Source of the DNA: Herminiimonas sp.
GTDB lineage: Bacteria > Pseudomonadota > Gammaproteobacteria > Burkholderiales > Burkholderiaceae
DNA length: 64,000 nt
Reading direction: 5' to 3'
Assembly (NCBI RefSeq): GCF_030655415.1
Contig: NZ_JAURVN010000018.1
Span: forward strand, 186,001-250,000
Position numbers and translations under genes: made by a program. This document shows, piece by piece, positions 37,894 through 46,068 of this stretch. Every line of letters starts with the position of its first letter. Within the stretch, counting starts at the first letter, position 1. Below the pieces are notes generated by a model. The model had not been told where the DNA came from. It did no database searches and worked only from the letters and a program-made list of their open reading frames with translations.

Positions 37894-38580
37894 ATGATTG
37901 AAACTCCAAAACCCGACTCACATCCTGACATGCGATCCGACGTACGTTCCGATGTGCGCTCACTACGCATAGTCGTCGTCAATACTGTCATGCCGCCTGA
38001 AGGCGACGAGCAGGATGAAAACGCCTTGATGCAAGCGGAACGCTCGCGTGCGCTGCGCATAGGCTTGCTGGAAGCTGGCTATAACATCATCGCGGTTTTC
38101 CCCGCTGATATGCATTTGCCTGATCGCGTCGCGCAACTGCAGCCCGACATGATCATCATTGATGCTGAATCCGATTCACGCGATGTCCTGGAGCACGTCG
38201 TGATGGCGACGCGTGATGCGCGGCGGCCTATCGTATTGTTTACAGAGGATCATGCGACCTCCAGCATGGAGGCAGCGATGGCGGCCGGCGTATCGGCGTA
38301 TGTCGTCGCGGGTTTGCAATCCGAACGCATCAAGCCCGTGCTGGATGTGGCTCTCGCACGCTTCAATGCTGAGCAAAAATTGCGCACAGAGTTATCTGAT
38401 ACCAAACTGAAGCTGGCTGAGCGCAAGACGATAGAACGCGCCAAGGGTTTGCTGATGGAGCGCCATAAAATTTCCGAAGATGAGGCGTATTCAAAACTGC
38501 GTCGGATGGCGATGGACAAGAATTTGAAGTTGTCCGAGCTGGCGCAACGCATATTAGACGTGGCTGACTTGTTAGGTTAG
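37894..38580 (+). CDS. nasT: NasT-like ANTAR-domain antitermination regulator
   Basis: A 228-residue regulator. A receiver-like domain (about 24-150) is followed by a coiled stretch and a C-terminal ANTAR RNA-binding domain (about 167-225, KGLLMERHKISEDEAYSKLRRMAM). D90 sits at the phospho-acceptor site (IIIDAESDSRD), but the acidic pair is replaced by VVVNTV and the switch Lys is absent, so phosphorylation is doubtful. NasT proteins antiterminate nitrate operons and are held by NasS. The N-terminus has a small RSDV-RSDV repeat. The gene lies directly upstream of an ANTAR-type leader, its likely RNA target. Confidence 0.9.
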   Translation: MIETPKPDSHPDMRSDVRSDVRSLRIVVVNTVMPPEGDEQDENALMQAERSRALRIGLLEAGYNIIAVFPADMHLPDRVAQLQPDMIIIDAESDSRDVLEHVVMATRDARRPIVLFTEDHATSSMEAAMAAGVSAYVVAGLQSERIKPVLDVALARFNAEQKLRTELSDTKLKLAERKTIERAKGLLMERHKISEDEAYSKLRRMAMDKNLKLSELAQRILDVADLLG

Positions 38581-38608
38581 TCATCAGCGTGAATATGCGC
38601 TTTCTTGT

Positions 38609-38625
38609 CGCACTAAATAAATGCG
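38609..38625 (+). promoter_or_regulatory. Possible NtrC site upstream of the nrt sigma-54 promoter
   Basis: CGCAC-N7-ATGCG resembles the NtrC consensus TGCAC-N7-GTGCA at 7 of 10 positions. It lies about 70 bases upstream of the -24 element, a normal enhancer distance. Confidence 0.35.
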
Positions 38626-38694
38626 CCGCACGAAAAAAGAGCGATAGTTGCTTATCAAGTGCACATTATCTTTATCAAATCATTGAATAAGCGC

Positions 38695-38710
38695 TGGCAC
38701 ACCAATTGCT
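38695..38710 (+). promoter_or_regulatory. Sigma-54 promoter of the nrt operon
   Basis: TGGCAC-ACCAA-TTGCT matches the -24/-12 consensus, with GG (38696-38697) and GC (38708-38709) ten bases apart. Transcription should start near 38720, which puts the two ANTAR hairpins and the terminator in the leader. Confidence 0.8.
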
Positions 38711-38756
38711 AAAGTGTAGCTAGTACCAACGAAGGTACTAAGAATTAAAAACTGTT

Positions 38757-38842
38757 TTGGCCAATGATGGCCGGGATGGTTCAGGACAAGGACGTCCGTG
38801 TCGCAAGAGCGTTGCTCTTGCTGACCGGACGTCCTTTTTTTT
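38757..38842 (+). promoter_or_regulatory. ANTAR-target RNA leader: two hexaloop hairpins plus terminator
   Basis: Hairpin P1 is GGCC-AATGAT-GGCC (38759-38772, extended by two G-U pairs). Hairpin P2 is GGAC-AAGGAC-GTCC (38784-38797, extended by two pairs past a bulged G). Both loops have six bases with A at position 1 and G at position 4, the known ANTAR recognition signature. The loop and 3' arm of P2 are also the 5' arm of the terminator at 38788-38842, so P2 and the terminator exclude each other. NasT binding to P1/P2 should let polymerase reach nrtA. The hairpins are seen; the mechanism is known for the family and inferred here. Confidence 0.88.
38788..38842 (+). terminator. Conditional intrinsic terminator in the nrt leader
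   Basis: AAGGACGTCCG (38788-38798) pairs perfectly with CGGACGTCCTT (38826-38836), followed by eight T. The loop contains an inner GCAAGAGC-GTT-GCTCTTGC hairpin. It ends 24 bases before the nrtA ATG. Confidence 0.93.
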
Positions 38843-38866
38843 ATTGCGAAACCCTTGAGGAAAACC

Positions 38867-40117
38867 ATGACAACGAACGACAGGAAATTCAATATGACAC
38901 GGCGCACAGTCTTGAAAGCAGGGACAGCCCTGACGGCATCGGCCTTCGGTGGATTGGCAACTCAAGGTGTATGGGCTGCAGGTTCAGACAAGCCAGAAAA
39001 AGAAGAAGTCAAAGTTGGCTTCATTCCGTTGACCGATTGCGCATCGGTCGTCATGGCCTCAGTGATGGGCTTCGATAAAAAATACGGAATCAAGATTATT
39101 CCAACCAAGGAATCGTCATGGGCTGGTGTACGCGACAAGTTGGTCAATGGTGAACTCGATGCCGCGCACGTTTTGTATGGCTTGGTGTACGGCGTGCATG
39201 AAGGCATAGGCGGCGCTAAAAAAGACATGGCTGTCCTGATGAATCTTAACAACAACGGACAAGCAATTACCTTGTCGAAAAAATTGGCAGATGCCGGCGC
39301 CGTCAACGGTACTGGCCTGGCCAAGTTGATGCAAATGGAAAAACGCGAATACACATTCGCGCAAACTTTCCCAACAGGTACGCATGCAATGTGGTTGTAC
39401 TACTGGCTCGCGACCTACGGCATCAATCCTATGAAAGACGCTAAAGTCATCACCGTGCCGCCACCGCAAATGGTTGCGAATATGCGCGTTGGGAATATGG
39501 ATGGCTTCTGCGTTGGTGAACCGTGGAACCATCGCGCGATCGTCGATGGCATCGGTATCACCGCTGCGACGACACAAGACATCTGGAAAGATCATCCAGA
39601 AAAAGTACTCGGCACAACATCCGATTGGGTTGCGAAAAATCCAAATACAGCACGCGCTTTGACTGCGGCTGTATTAGAAGCCGGTCGCTGGATCGATGCA
39701 TCGCTGTCCAACAAAAACAAAATGGCGGAAACGATTGCTGCCAAGTCTTATGTCAACACTTCGGTCGACGTCATCAACCAACGTATTCTCGGCCGCTACC
39801 AAGATGGCATGGGCAAAACATGGGATGACCCTAACTACATGAAGTTCTATAACGAAGGCGCGACCAACTTCCCGTACTTGTCGGACGGCATGTGGTTCAT
39901 GACGCAGCACAAACGTTGGGGCTTGGCAAAAGGCGAACCGGATTATCTGGGCACAGCAAAATCGGTCAATCGCATCGATCTGTACAAGGAAGCGGCAACG
40001 ATGGCGAATGTGCCTATCCCGAAAAATGTCATGCGCACTTCGAAGTTGATCGACGGCGTGGTGTGGGATGGTAAAAATCCAAAAGCTTACGCGGAATCAT
40101 TCAAGATCAAAGCATAA
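38867..40117 (+). CDS. nrtA: ABC nitrate transporter substrate-binding protein (NrtA/CmpA family)
   Basis: A 416-residue periplasmic binding protein. The N-terminus has a Tat-type signal (TRRTVLKAG, then a hydrophobic stretch ending VWAAG). The mature domain has GFIPLTDCASVVMA, KESSWAGVRDKLVNGELDAAH and FCVGEPWN, characteristic of NrtA/NasF and NasS. The Tat signal argues for a transport receptor and against a cytosolic NasS. I chose ATG 38867 because GAGGA lies five bases ahead of it. Confidence 0.92.
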   Translation: MTTNDRKFNMTRRTVLKAGTALTASAFGGLATQGVWAAGSDKPEKEEVKVGFIPLTDCASVVMASVMGFDKKYGIKIIPTKESSWAGVRDKLVNGELDAAHVLYGLVYGVHEGIGGAKKDMAVLMNLNNNGQAITLSKKLADAGAVNGTGLAKLMQMEKREYTFAQTFPTGTHAMWLYYWLATYGINPMKDAKVITVPPPQMVANMRVGNMDGFCVGEPWNHRAIVDGIGITAATTQDIWKDHPEKVLGTTSDWVAKNPNTARALTAAVLEAGRWIDASLSNKNKMAETIAAKSYVNTSVDVINQRILGRYQDGMGKTWDDPNYMKFYNEGATNFPYLSDGMWFMTQHKRWGLAKGEPDYLGTAKSVNRIDLYKEAATMANVPIPKNVMRTSKLIDGVVWDGKNPKAYAESFKIKA

Positions 40118-40126
40118 GGAATCATC

Positions 40127-41044
40127 ATGAGCGCAATCATGCATACAGCAGAAAACGCGACCAGTGCGGCATCGGTCGAAACCAGAAAATCGGAGAGTGT
40201 CATGCAAAAAGCGGCCGCATCAGCAAGCGTTGTTGAGAAGCCAAAAGCAAAGGGTAATAAGTTTTCTTTGCGTCCTTTCTTTTTGACCGTGTTGCCACCG
40301 ATTTTCGGTTTGCTTTTCTTGATCGTGGTGTGGGAAATCATCTCTGTAAAAAACAGCGGTATTCCTTCACCTTTAGTGACACTGAAATCGGCGATGGAAT
40401 TATTCGCCGATCCGTTCTACAGCAATGGCCCAAATGATCAGGGCATAGGCTGGAACATTCTGGCTTCGCTGAAACGCGTCGGTGTCGGCTTCGGTCTGGC
40501 TGCACTGGTCGGCATTCCATTGGGTTTCATGATCGGACGTTTTTCATTCTTGTCCGGCATGTTCAATCCGATTATCAGTTTGCTGAAACCAGTGTCGCCG
40601 CTTGCATGGTTGCCGATTGGTTTGCTCGTATTCAAAGCTGCTGATCCAGCTGCGATCTGGTCGATCTTCATTTGCTCGATCTGGCCAATGATCATCAATA
40701 CCGCAGTCGGTGTACAACGTGTGCCGCAGGATTACATGAACGTTGCCAAGGTATTGAATTTGTCTGAGTGGAAAATCGTTACCAAGATTTTATTCCCATC
40801 GGTATTGCCATACATGTTGACCGGCGTACGTCTTGCAATTGGTACCGCATGGCTGGTGATCGTCGCTGCAGAAATGTTGACCGGCGGCGTAGGTATCGGC
40901 TTCTGGGTGTGGGATGAGTGGAACAATCTGAACGTCGCACACATCATCATCGCCATCGTCGTCATCGGTATCGTCGGCTTGATACTGGAACAGATCCTGG
41001 TTGGTATCGCCAGAATCTTTACCTACGAAGATGTAAAGAATTGA
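40127..41044 (+). CDS. nrtB: ABC nitrate transporter permease
   Basis: A 305-residue integral membrane subunit of the NrtB/SsuC/TauC class with about six helices. The EAA-type loop reads LNLSEWKIVTKILFPSVLPYMLTGVR. A long polar N-terminal tail (first ~45 residues) precedes TM1; an in-frame Met 25 codons later is an alternative start. It begins nine bases after nrtA. Confidence 0.93.
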   Translation: MSAIMHTAENATSAASVETRKSESVMQKAAASASVVEKPKAKGNKFSLRPFFLTVLPPIFGLLFLIVVWEIISVKNSGIPSPLVTLKSAMELFADPFYSNGPNDQGIGWNILASLKRVGVGFGLAALVGIPLGFMIGRFSFLSGMFNPIISLLKPVSPLAWLPIGLLVFKAADPAAIWSIFICSIWPMIINTAVGVQRVPQDYMNVAKVLNLSEWKIVTKILFPSVLPYMLTGVRLAIGTAWLVIVAAEMLTGGVGIGFWVWDEWNNLNVAHIIIAIVVIGIVGLILEQILVGIARIFTYEDVKN

Positions 41045-41130
41045 TTGTGATGCGCTGATTACGTTTCGATTTAATCGAACGACAGATTGCAACGAGTAAC
41101 CAAGCACAAACAAAGTACAAGGAAAACATC

Positions 41131-41940
41131 ATGGATAACAACAGCAAGTTCATCGATATTCAAAATGCAGCAATGTCCTTTCATACCAAGAAAGGTGTCT
41201 TCAATGCGCTGACCGACATCAATCTGACCGTTGCCAAAGGCGAGTTCATCACGCTGATCGGGCATTCAGGTTGCGGTAAATCGACATTGCTCAATTTGAT
41301 CGCCGGTTTGACGCACGCTACTGACGGCATGTTGTTGTGCGCAAATCGCGAAATTGCCGGTCCGTCGCCAGAACGCGCAGTGGTGTTTCAAAACCATTCA
41401 CTGTTGCCATGGTTGACCTGTTTCGAGAATGTGTATCTCGCAGTGGAACGTGTGTTCGGCAAGCTGGAAGGCAAAGCCAAATTGCGTGCACGCACCAAGG
41501 CAGCATTGGCACTGGTCGGCTTGACGCACGCTGAACAAAAACGTCCGAATGAAATTTCCGGCGGTATGAAGCAACGTGTCGGTATCGCACGCGCCTTGTC
41601 GATGGAACCGAAAGTATTGTTGATGGATGAACCGTTCGGCGCCCTCGATGCATTGACTCGTGCGCACTTGCAGGATGAGTTGCTGAAGATCGTTGCAGCG
41701 ACCGGTTCAACGGTTGTGATGGTGACGCATGATGTCGATGAAGCCGTGCTCTTGTCAGACAAGATCGTGATGCTGACGAACGGCCCATCGGCCACCATCG
41801 GTGAAGTGCTGGAAGTGAAACTGGCTCGTCCACGTGAGCGTGTAGCGTTGGCACAGGATCCACAGTATTCGGCCTACCGTACCGCCGTGCTGGAATTTTT
41901 ATACCATCGTCAATCGCATCCGACCAAGGAAGCGGCTTGA
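41131..41940 (+). CDS. nrtC: ABC nitrate transporter ATP-binding protein
   Basis: The 269-residue ATPase of the importer. Walker A GHSGCGKST, signature ISGGMKQRVGIARAL and Walker B VLLMDEPFGALD are intact, and HDVDEAVLLSD gives the switch His. It lacks the extra C-terminal NrtA-like domain of cyanobacterial NrtC, so it corresponds to NrtD/NasD-type ATPases. An 86-base gap follows nrtB. Confidence 0.93.
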   Translation: MDNNSKFIDIQNAAMSFHTKKGVFNALTDINLTVAKGEFITLIGHSGCGKSTLLNLIAGLTHATDGMLLCANREIAGPSPERAVVFQNHSLLPWLTCFENVYLAVERVFGKLEGKAKLRARTKAALALVGLTHAEQKRPNEISGGMKQRVGIARALSMEPKVLLMDEPFGALDALTRAHLQDELLKIVAATGSTVVMVTHDVDEAVLLSDKIVMLTNGPSATIGEVLEVKLARPRERVALAQDPQYSAYRTAVLEFLYHRQSHPTKEAA

Positions 41941-41982
41941 CCCGATAAGGTTTGTCCCCATCATCCAAGCTGAGTGAGATTT

Positions 41983-42780
41983 ATGCTGAACCAGGCCATG
42001 ATGACCCAAGCACCTTTGCGTAAAACAGAAACTGCGGCACCGACAATGTCGGTTGCCGTTAATGACGAACATAACGGCAGAGCTATCACGAACGCACATG
42101 CATCAGAACGTGCAATAGAAGCTGTAGTAAGCGAGGAAGACGCATCTGTCGTGCCGCTGTCGGGTGAAGTGTTCGGGATGCTGATTAATTTGTCTGGGCG
42201 CCGCCGCTTCACTTCGCAGCGACTAGTGTTGTATGCGGTACTGGCCTCGCAAGGTCATGAAAATGCGGCGGCAATCGGACGTGAAGCGTTGGGCTTGTTC
42301 CGAGGCGCACATACGTCCTTGCTGAAGCGCTCTGGTGATTTGCCGGGCGTGTTTTGTCCCGAGTTGGAAGACGCTTATTTCGGCAGGTTGGAGGGTGACC
42401 GCCATATACGCCACTTCATCGATATCGCCGAACGGACGCTGAATGCGATCGAAGACAAGCTCAGAGCTGCGCCTGAATTATTGGCTGAACTGGTAAAGAC
42501 CACCACACCTTTGCTGGCGATCTTGAACCAGATCACGTCGATTTACGAAGAGCAATCGAAGAAGCATGCGCGACTAATGCGTAATCAGTTACGCGGCATC
42601 ATGACCGAGATTGAAACGATTGCGCGTGAAGCAAATATGGTGGCGCTTAATGCGCGCATAGTTGCCGCACGCTCGGGCGTAGCCGGCAAGGAATTCTCGG
42701 TGGTAGCCGGTGTGTTGTCGAATATCACGAACGAGATCGACAACCTGGTGAAAGCGGCACTCAACGGTGCCGCAGCCTAA
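41983..42780 (+). CDS. Soluble PilJ/NIT-like sensor protein with a chemoreceptor-like tip
   Basis: A 265-residue protein with no membrane segment. After ~60 low-complexity residues comes INLSGRRRFTSQR (68-80), resembling the P-box of NarX/PilJ-type nitrate-sensing domains (INLAGRQRMLSQR-like). The helical domain runs to about 160. The C-terminus (216-243) reads like the tip of a chemoreceptor hairpin (MVALNARIVAARSG), but methylation helices are missing. It is the fourth gene of the nrt unit and may sense nitrate in the cytosol and act on NasT or the adjacent kinase. ATG 41998 and GTG 41974 are alternative starts. Confidence 0.7.
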   Translation: MLNQAMMTQAPLRKTETAAPTMSVAVNDEHNGRAITNAHASERAIEAVVSEEDASVVPLSGEVFGMLINLSGRRRFTSQRLVLYAVLASQGHENAAAIGREALGLFRGAHTSLLKRSGDLPGVFCPELEDAYFGRLEGDRHIRHFIDIAERTLNAIEDKLRAAPELLAELVKTTTPLLAILNQITSIYEEQSKKHARLMRNQLRGIMTEIETIAREANMVALNARIVAARSGVAGKEFSVVAGVLSNITNEIDNLVKAALNGAAA

Positions 42781-42797
42781 GCGGGTTTAGCCGCAGT

Positions 42798-44513
42798 TCA
42801 ACGTACCACCAGCAGATACAACAGCAGAATATTGATAACGATGGAGATCGCCGCCACCGCGCGCCATACAGATGCCGGATCGCGTTCTGCCAATGGCTTC
42901 GGTGCGATCGCAGCAAGCGGTCGACTGGCGCCTCGTTCGAGTGCCAGTAAAAATTCTTCTGCAGTTTCAAAGCGATCTGCCGGATCGCGCGCGACTGCTT
43001 TCAGCAAGACATTCTCCAGCCACAAAGGTAGGTCGGGCCTGTAACGACTCGGCACTACCGCTACACCAAAACGTGGTGTCTGGAACGGTTCGATTTCACC
43101 GTAAGGAAAATGCCGCGTCAATAATAGATACAGCGTCACGCCAGTTGAGTACAAATCAGTTTGTCGCGATGCTGCAGCATTATGGAATTGCTCAGGTGCG
43201 AGAAAAGATGGCGTGCCGGCACGTGGTGCGCGCGCTTCATCTTCTGCTTCCAGCCCCGATTGCGCGACGCCAAGATCCAGAATACGCAACTCACCATCGT
43301 CGCCTAAATGAATATTGCCGGGTTTGATGTCTCTATGAATGATGCTGCGTCTATGCAACGCGCCGATCGCGCGTACCAGTTTGGTACCGTGCGCGATCAC
43401 ATCTGGAATCGTGAAGTGTTCACCGGCATCCAGATGTTGTTGCAGCGTATTGCCTTCGTGCCAGGTGGTTAGATAGTAAAGATACGTTTTCTGATCGGGT
43501 GTAATGATCTGCGGGAAGAATCGCGCGACCACACGTTTCGCCAACCATTCTTCATGTGCAAATGCGGAGCGCTCATGCATGTCTTGCGCGCGATCTGGAT
43601 GCAATGTTTTCAGGACAAGCTTGCGCGGAGTCTGATTGCCTGCGCGTGGTTCTGATACGCGATAGAGTAGAGTGGTTGTTGATGCGTGTATTTGTTCTTC
43701 GACGGTATAGCCGTCTATGACTTGACCGATTTTTAGTTTTGGTGGTACCGGCAGTTGCTGTGAACCGGAAAGTGCATCGCGCAAATTTGTTTCGGGTAAT
43801 GCGTCGATGCGCACCACTAGTGCGCTGACATTATCTTTTGCGCCAGCAGCCAGCGCACTATCGATCAGGATATTCGCGATCGCTTCCGCTTCATGCTGTT
43901 TGTTCACTAGTTGCGACAGATGATCGGTCAGATCGTATTCCGAGATCGACGCCCACACCCCATCGGTCGCGAGCAAAAAAGCATCGCCCTCATGCAATTC
44001 ACCCATGCCGTGATCGATCGCCAGTTGTGAGTCAAGTCCGATAGCACGGGTTAATACGTGCTGCATTTCCGGCCTGTCCCACACATGATCGGCAGTCAGT
44101 CGCGTCAACACGCCTTTGCGTAAAAGATACAGACGTGTGTCGCCGACGTGCGCAAAATAATAAAAATTACCACGCAATACCAGCGAGGTTAGCGTCGTCG
44201 CCATGCCTGCGAGTTCGGCGCGTATTGAACCTTGATGCTGCACCCAACTATTGATCGCCTTGAGTACGCGATCCAGCGATTGCGTCACCGGCCACGTATC
44301 GGACGTCGCGTAATAATCACTGAGCAAGCCGCGTATCGTGTACTCGGATGCTTCACGTCCACCTTCATTGCCGGACACGCCATCAGCTATCGCCGCAAGC
44401 ATGCCCTTGCTCGATAATTCCGGCTCGTCCGGCATGACCATGCCGACAAAATCCTCGTTGCGCTCACGGTGACCTGCGCGCGTGGCATAGCCCGCTGCGA
44501 TTTTCAGTGGCAT
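42798..44513 (-). CDS. Bifunctional PP2C phosphatase / Ser-Thr protein kinase with C-terminal anchor
   Basis: A 571-residue fusion. Residues 1-240 are a PP2C phosphatase with NEDFVGM, ADGVSGNEGG, AHVGDTRLYL and KDNVSALVV. Residues ~270-535 are a Hanks-type kinase with VLKTL (ATP Lys), IIHRDIKPGNIHL and a DLG in place of DFG. The glycine loop is degenerate. A single C-terminal helix (ISIVINILLLYLLVV) anchors it to the membrane. It converges with the PilJ/NIT-like gene with only 17 bases between and lies downstream of narK. I recall similar fusions in nitrate clusters of other Burkholderiales; substrates are unknown. Confidence 0.88.
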   Translation of the reverse strand: MPLKIAAGYATRAGHRERNEDFVGMVMPDEPELSSKGMLAAIADGVSGNEGGREASEYTIRGLLSDYYATSDTWPVTQSLDRVLKAINSWVQHQGSIRAELAGMATTLTSLVLRGNFYYFAHVGDTRLYLLRKGVLTRLTADHVWDRPEMQHVLTRAIGLDSQLAIDHGMGELHEGDAFLLATDGVWASISEYDLTDHLSQLVNKQHEAEAIANILIDSALAAGAKDNVSALVVRIDALPETNLRDALSGSQQLPVPPKLKIGQVIDGYTVEEQIHASTTTLLYRVSEPRAGNQTPRKLVLKTLHPDRAQDMHERSAFAHEEWLAKRVVARFFPQIITPDQKTYLYYLTTWHEGNTLQQHLDAGEHFTIPDVIAHGTKLVRAIGALHRRSIIHRDIKPGNIHLGDDGELRILDLGVAQSGLEAEDEARAPRAGTPSFLAPEQFHNAAASRQTDLYSTGVTLYLLLTRHFPYGEIEPFQTPRFGVAVVPSRYRPDLPLWLENVLLKAVARDPADRFETAEEFLLALERGASRPLAAIAPKPLAERDPASVWRAVAAISIVINILLLYLLVVR

Positions 44514-44582
44514 GGTGATGACATCAAGGATTCAAGCATGACGCGCATAGGGCTGTGTAATTGCATGGCATATATATGTGGA

Positions 44583-45797
44583 TCAGATTTTTGCGTTGGT
44601 CATGGACGCGCTGCCCCATGTTGTACGCCAGCGGTTTTTCACTGCGGACAAACCGAGCAAGGCAACGATGGCCAATGCGGCGAAAACAATCAAACCACCT
44701 TGATAGCTGCCGGTCAATTGTTTCGAATAACCGAGGCTGGATGCCAGATAGAAGCCACCGATGCCACCGGCCATACCGACCAAGCCAGTCATGACGCCGA
44801 TTTCCTTGCGGAAGCGTTGCGGTACTAACTGGAATACTGCGCCATTACCAACACCTAGCGCCAGCATCGCGAGTACGAAGATCGCAACCGCAGCCATCGC
44901 TGACGACAAACCGAAGCTGGCGACTAGCATGAAAGTCGCTGCCAGCAGATACATCATCGATAAAGTCTTGATGCCACCGATACGGTCGGCCAGACGGCCG
45001 CCCAAAGGACGAATTGCGGAACCTGCAAATACGCACGCCGCTGTGAAATAGCCGGCAGTCACTGGCGACAAACCATATTGACCATTGAAGTAAATCGTCA
45101 GCGACGACGCCAGACCTGAGAAGCCGCCAAAGGTCACGCTATAGAAGAACATGAACCACCACGCATCCTTGTCTTTCAATACATGCAGATATTCAACCAG
45201 CGATTTTGCTGGCGGCGCGTTCGGTGCATCTTTGGTAAATACCAGATAAACGATAAACGCCACGCCTAGTGGAATCAGGCACAAGCCGAACACATTTTGC
45301 CAACCGAAGATGATTGCCAGCGTTGGTGCAAACAAGGCAGCGAAAGCAGTACCCGAGTTACCCGCACCGGCAATGCCCAGCGCCGTACCTTGGTGCTCCG
45401 GCGGATACCAGCGTGAAGCCAAAGGCAACGCTACGGCAAATGCAGCGCCGGCGAAGCCGAGGATGACGCCGAACGCCAGCATCGTGTGATAGCTGCTCAA
45501 GTCGCCCAACCATGCCCACAACATACCGCTCATGACGATGACCTGGCCGATGATGCCGGCTTTTTTCGGTTTCAAATGATCGACCAGTACGCCCATCACA
45601 ATGCGTAATAAAGCACCTGACAATAAAGGAGTCGCAACCATCAGCCCTTTTTGCGATGGAGTCAGCGCCAGATCGCCAGCGATCTGCACAGCCAATGGGC
45701 CGAGGATGACCCAGACCATAAAACTCAAATCGAAGTAAAAGAAGGATGCAAGCAGGGTCGGTGTATGACCCGCTTTCCAGAATGACGATTTTTGCAT
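44583..45797 (-). CDS. narK: Nitrate/nitrite MFS transporter (NarK/NasA family)
   Basis: A 404-residue major facilitator with 12 helices. The nitrate signature GAGNSGTAFAALFAP lies near residue 145 and a second glycine-rich signature, ALGVGNGAVFQLVP, near 315. Conserved arginines in helices 2 and 8 cannot be assigned with certainty by eye. It is divergent from nirB and has its own sigma-54 promoter at 45834-45849. Together with nrtABC it gives the cell two nitrate uptake routes. Confidence 0.93.
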   Translation of the reverse strand: MQKSSFWKAGHTPTLLASFFYFDLSFMVWVILGPLAVQIAGDLALTPSQKGLMVATPLLSGALLRIVMGVLVDHLKPKKAGIIGQVIVMSGMLWAWLGDLSSYHTMLAFGVILGFAGAAFAVALPLASRWYPPEHQGTALGIAGAGNSGTAFAALFAPTLAIIFGWQNVFGLCLIPLGVAFIVYLVFTKDAPNAPPAKSLVEYLHVLKDKDAWWFMFFYSVTFGGFSGLASSLTIYFNGQYGLSPVTAGYFTAACVFAGSAIRPLGGRLADRIGGIKTLSMMYLLAATFMLVASFGLSSAMAAVAIFVLAMLALGVGNGAVFQLVPQRFRKEIGVMTGLVGMAGGIGGFYLASSLGYSKQLTGSYQGGLIVFAALAIVALLGLSAVKNRWRTTWGSASMTNAKI

Positions 45798-45833
45798 GAG
45801 AGCTCACTAGTTAGACAAGATTGCATCTAAATA

Positions 45834-45849
45834 TGCAAGTGTTATGCCA
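45834..45849 (-). promoter_or_regulatory. Sigma-54 promoter of narK
   Basis: On the minus strand TGGCAT-AACAC-TTGCA is a full -24/-12 match with GG and GC ten bases apart. The start of transcription should lie near 45824, about 27 bases before the ATG. Confidence 0.8.
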
Positions 45850-45934
45850 CTTTAGTGCAAGCCCTGCCCACGAATGGGCGCGGTTAATGCTCCTTAAATT
45901 GTATCGGTAGTGTTGCACCAAATAAACTGCGTAT

Positions 45935-45951
45935 TGCACTTGTTAAGTGCG
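45935..45951. promoter_or_regulatory. NtrC-like enhancer palindrome shared by narK and nirB
   Basis: TGCAC-TTGTTAA-GTGCG fits the NtrC consensus TGCAC-N7-GTGCA at 9 of 10 positions. It lies about 85 bases from the narK -24 element and 65 from the nirB one. A further TGCAC half-site is at 45914-45918. Confidence 0.6.
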
Positions 45952-46013
45952 TAAATTACTTTCTATTGGTGCAGAAACAGCTTGTTTTAAGAAAAGCGCA
46001 CAAAAAGTAAAAC

Positions 46014-46029
46014 TGGCATCTGTTTTGCT
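46014..46029 (+). promoter_or_regulatory. Sigma-54 promoter of the nirB operon
   Basis: TGGCAT-CTGTT-TTGCT keeps GG (46015-46016) and GC (46027-46028) ten bases apart. The start of transcription is expected near 46040, leaving a 29-base leader with no room for ANTAR hairpins. Confidence 0.8.
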
Positions 46030-46068
46030 TATTTAGATTCGCGAACAACAAATCTGTGGGATGCAGCG

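Noticed and set aside
38867..40117. The NrtA-like protein as NasS, the NasT inhibitor
   Set aside because: It has a Tat-type export signal and sits in an operon with permease and ATPase, so it is the periplasmic receptor.
41318..41968. 216-residue minus-strand frame
   Set aside because: It is antisense to the nitrate ABC ATPase, which has all its motifs intact.
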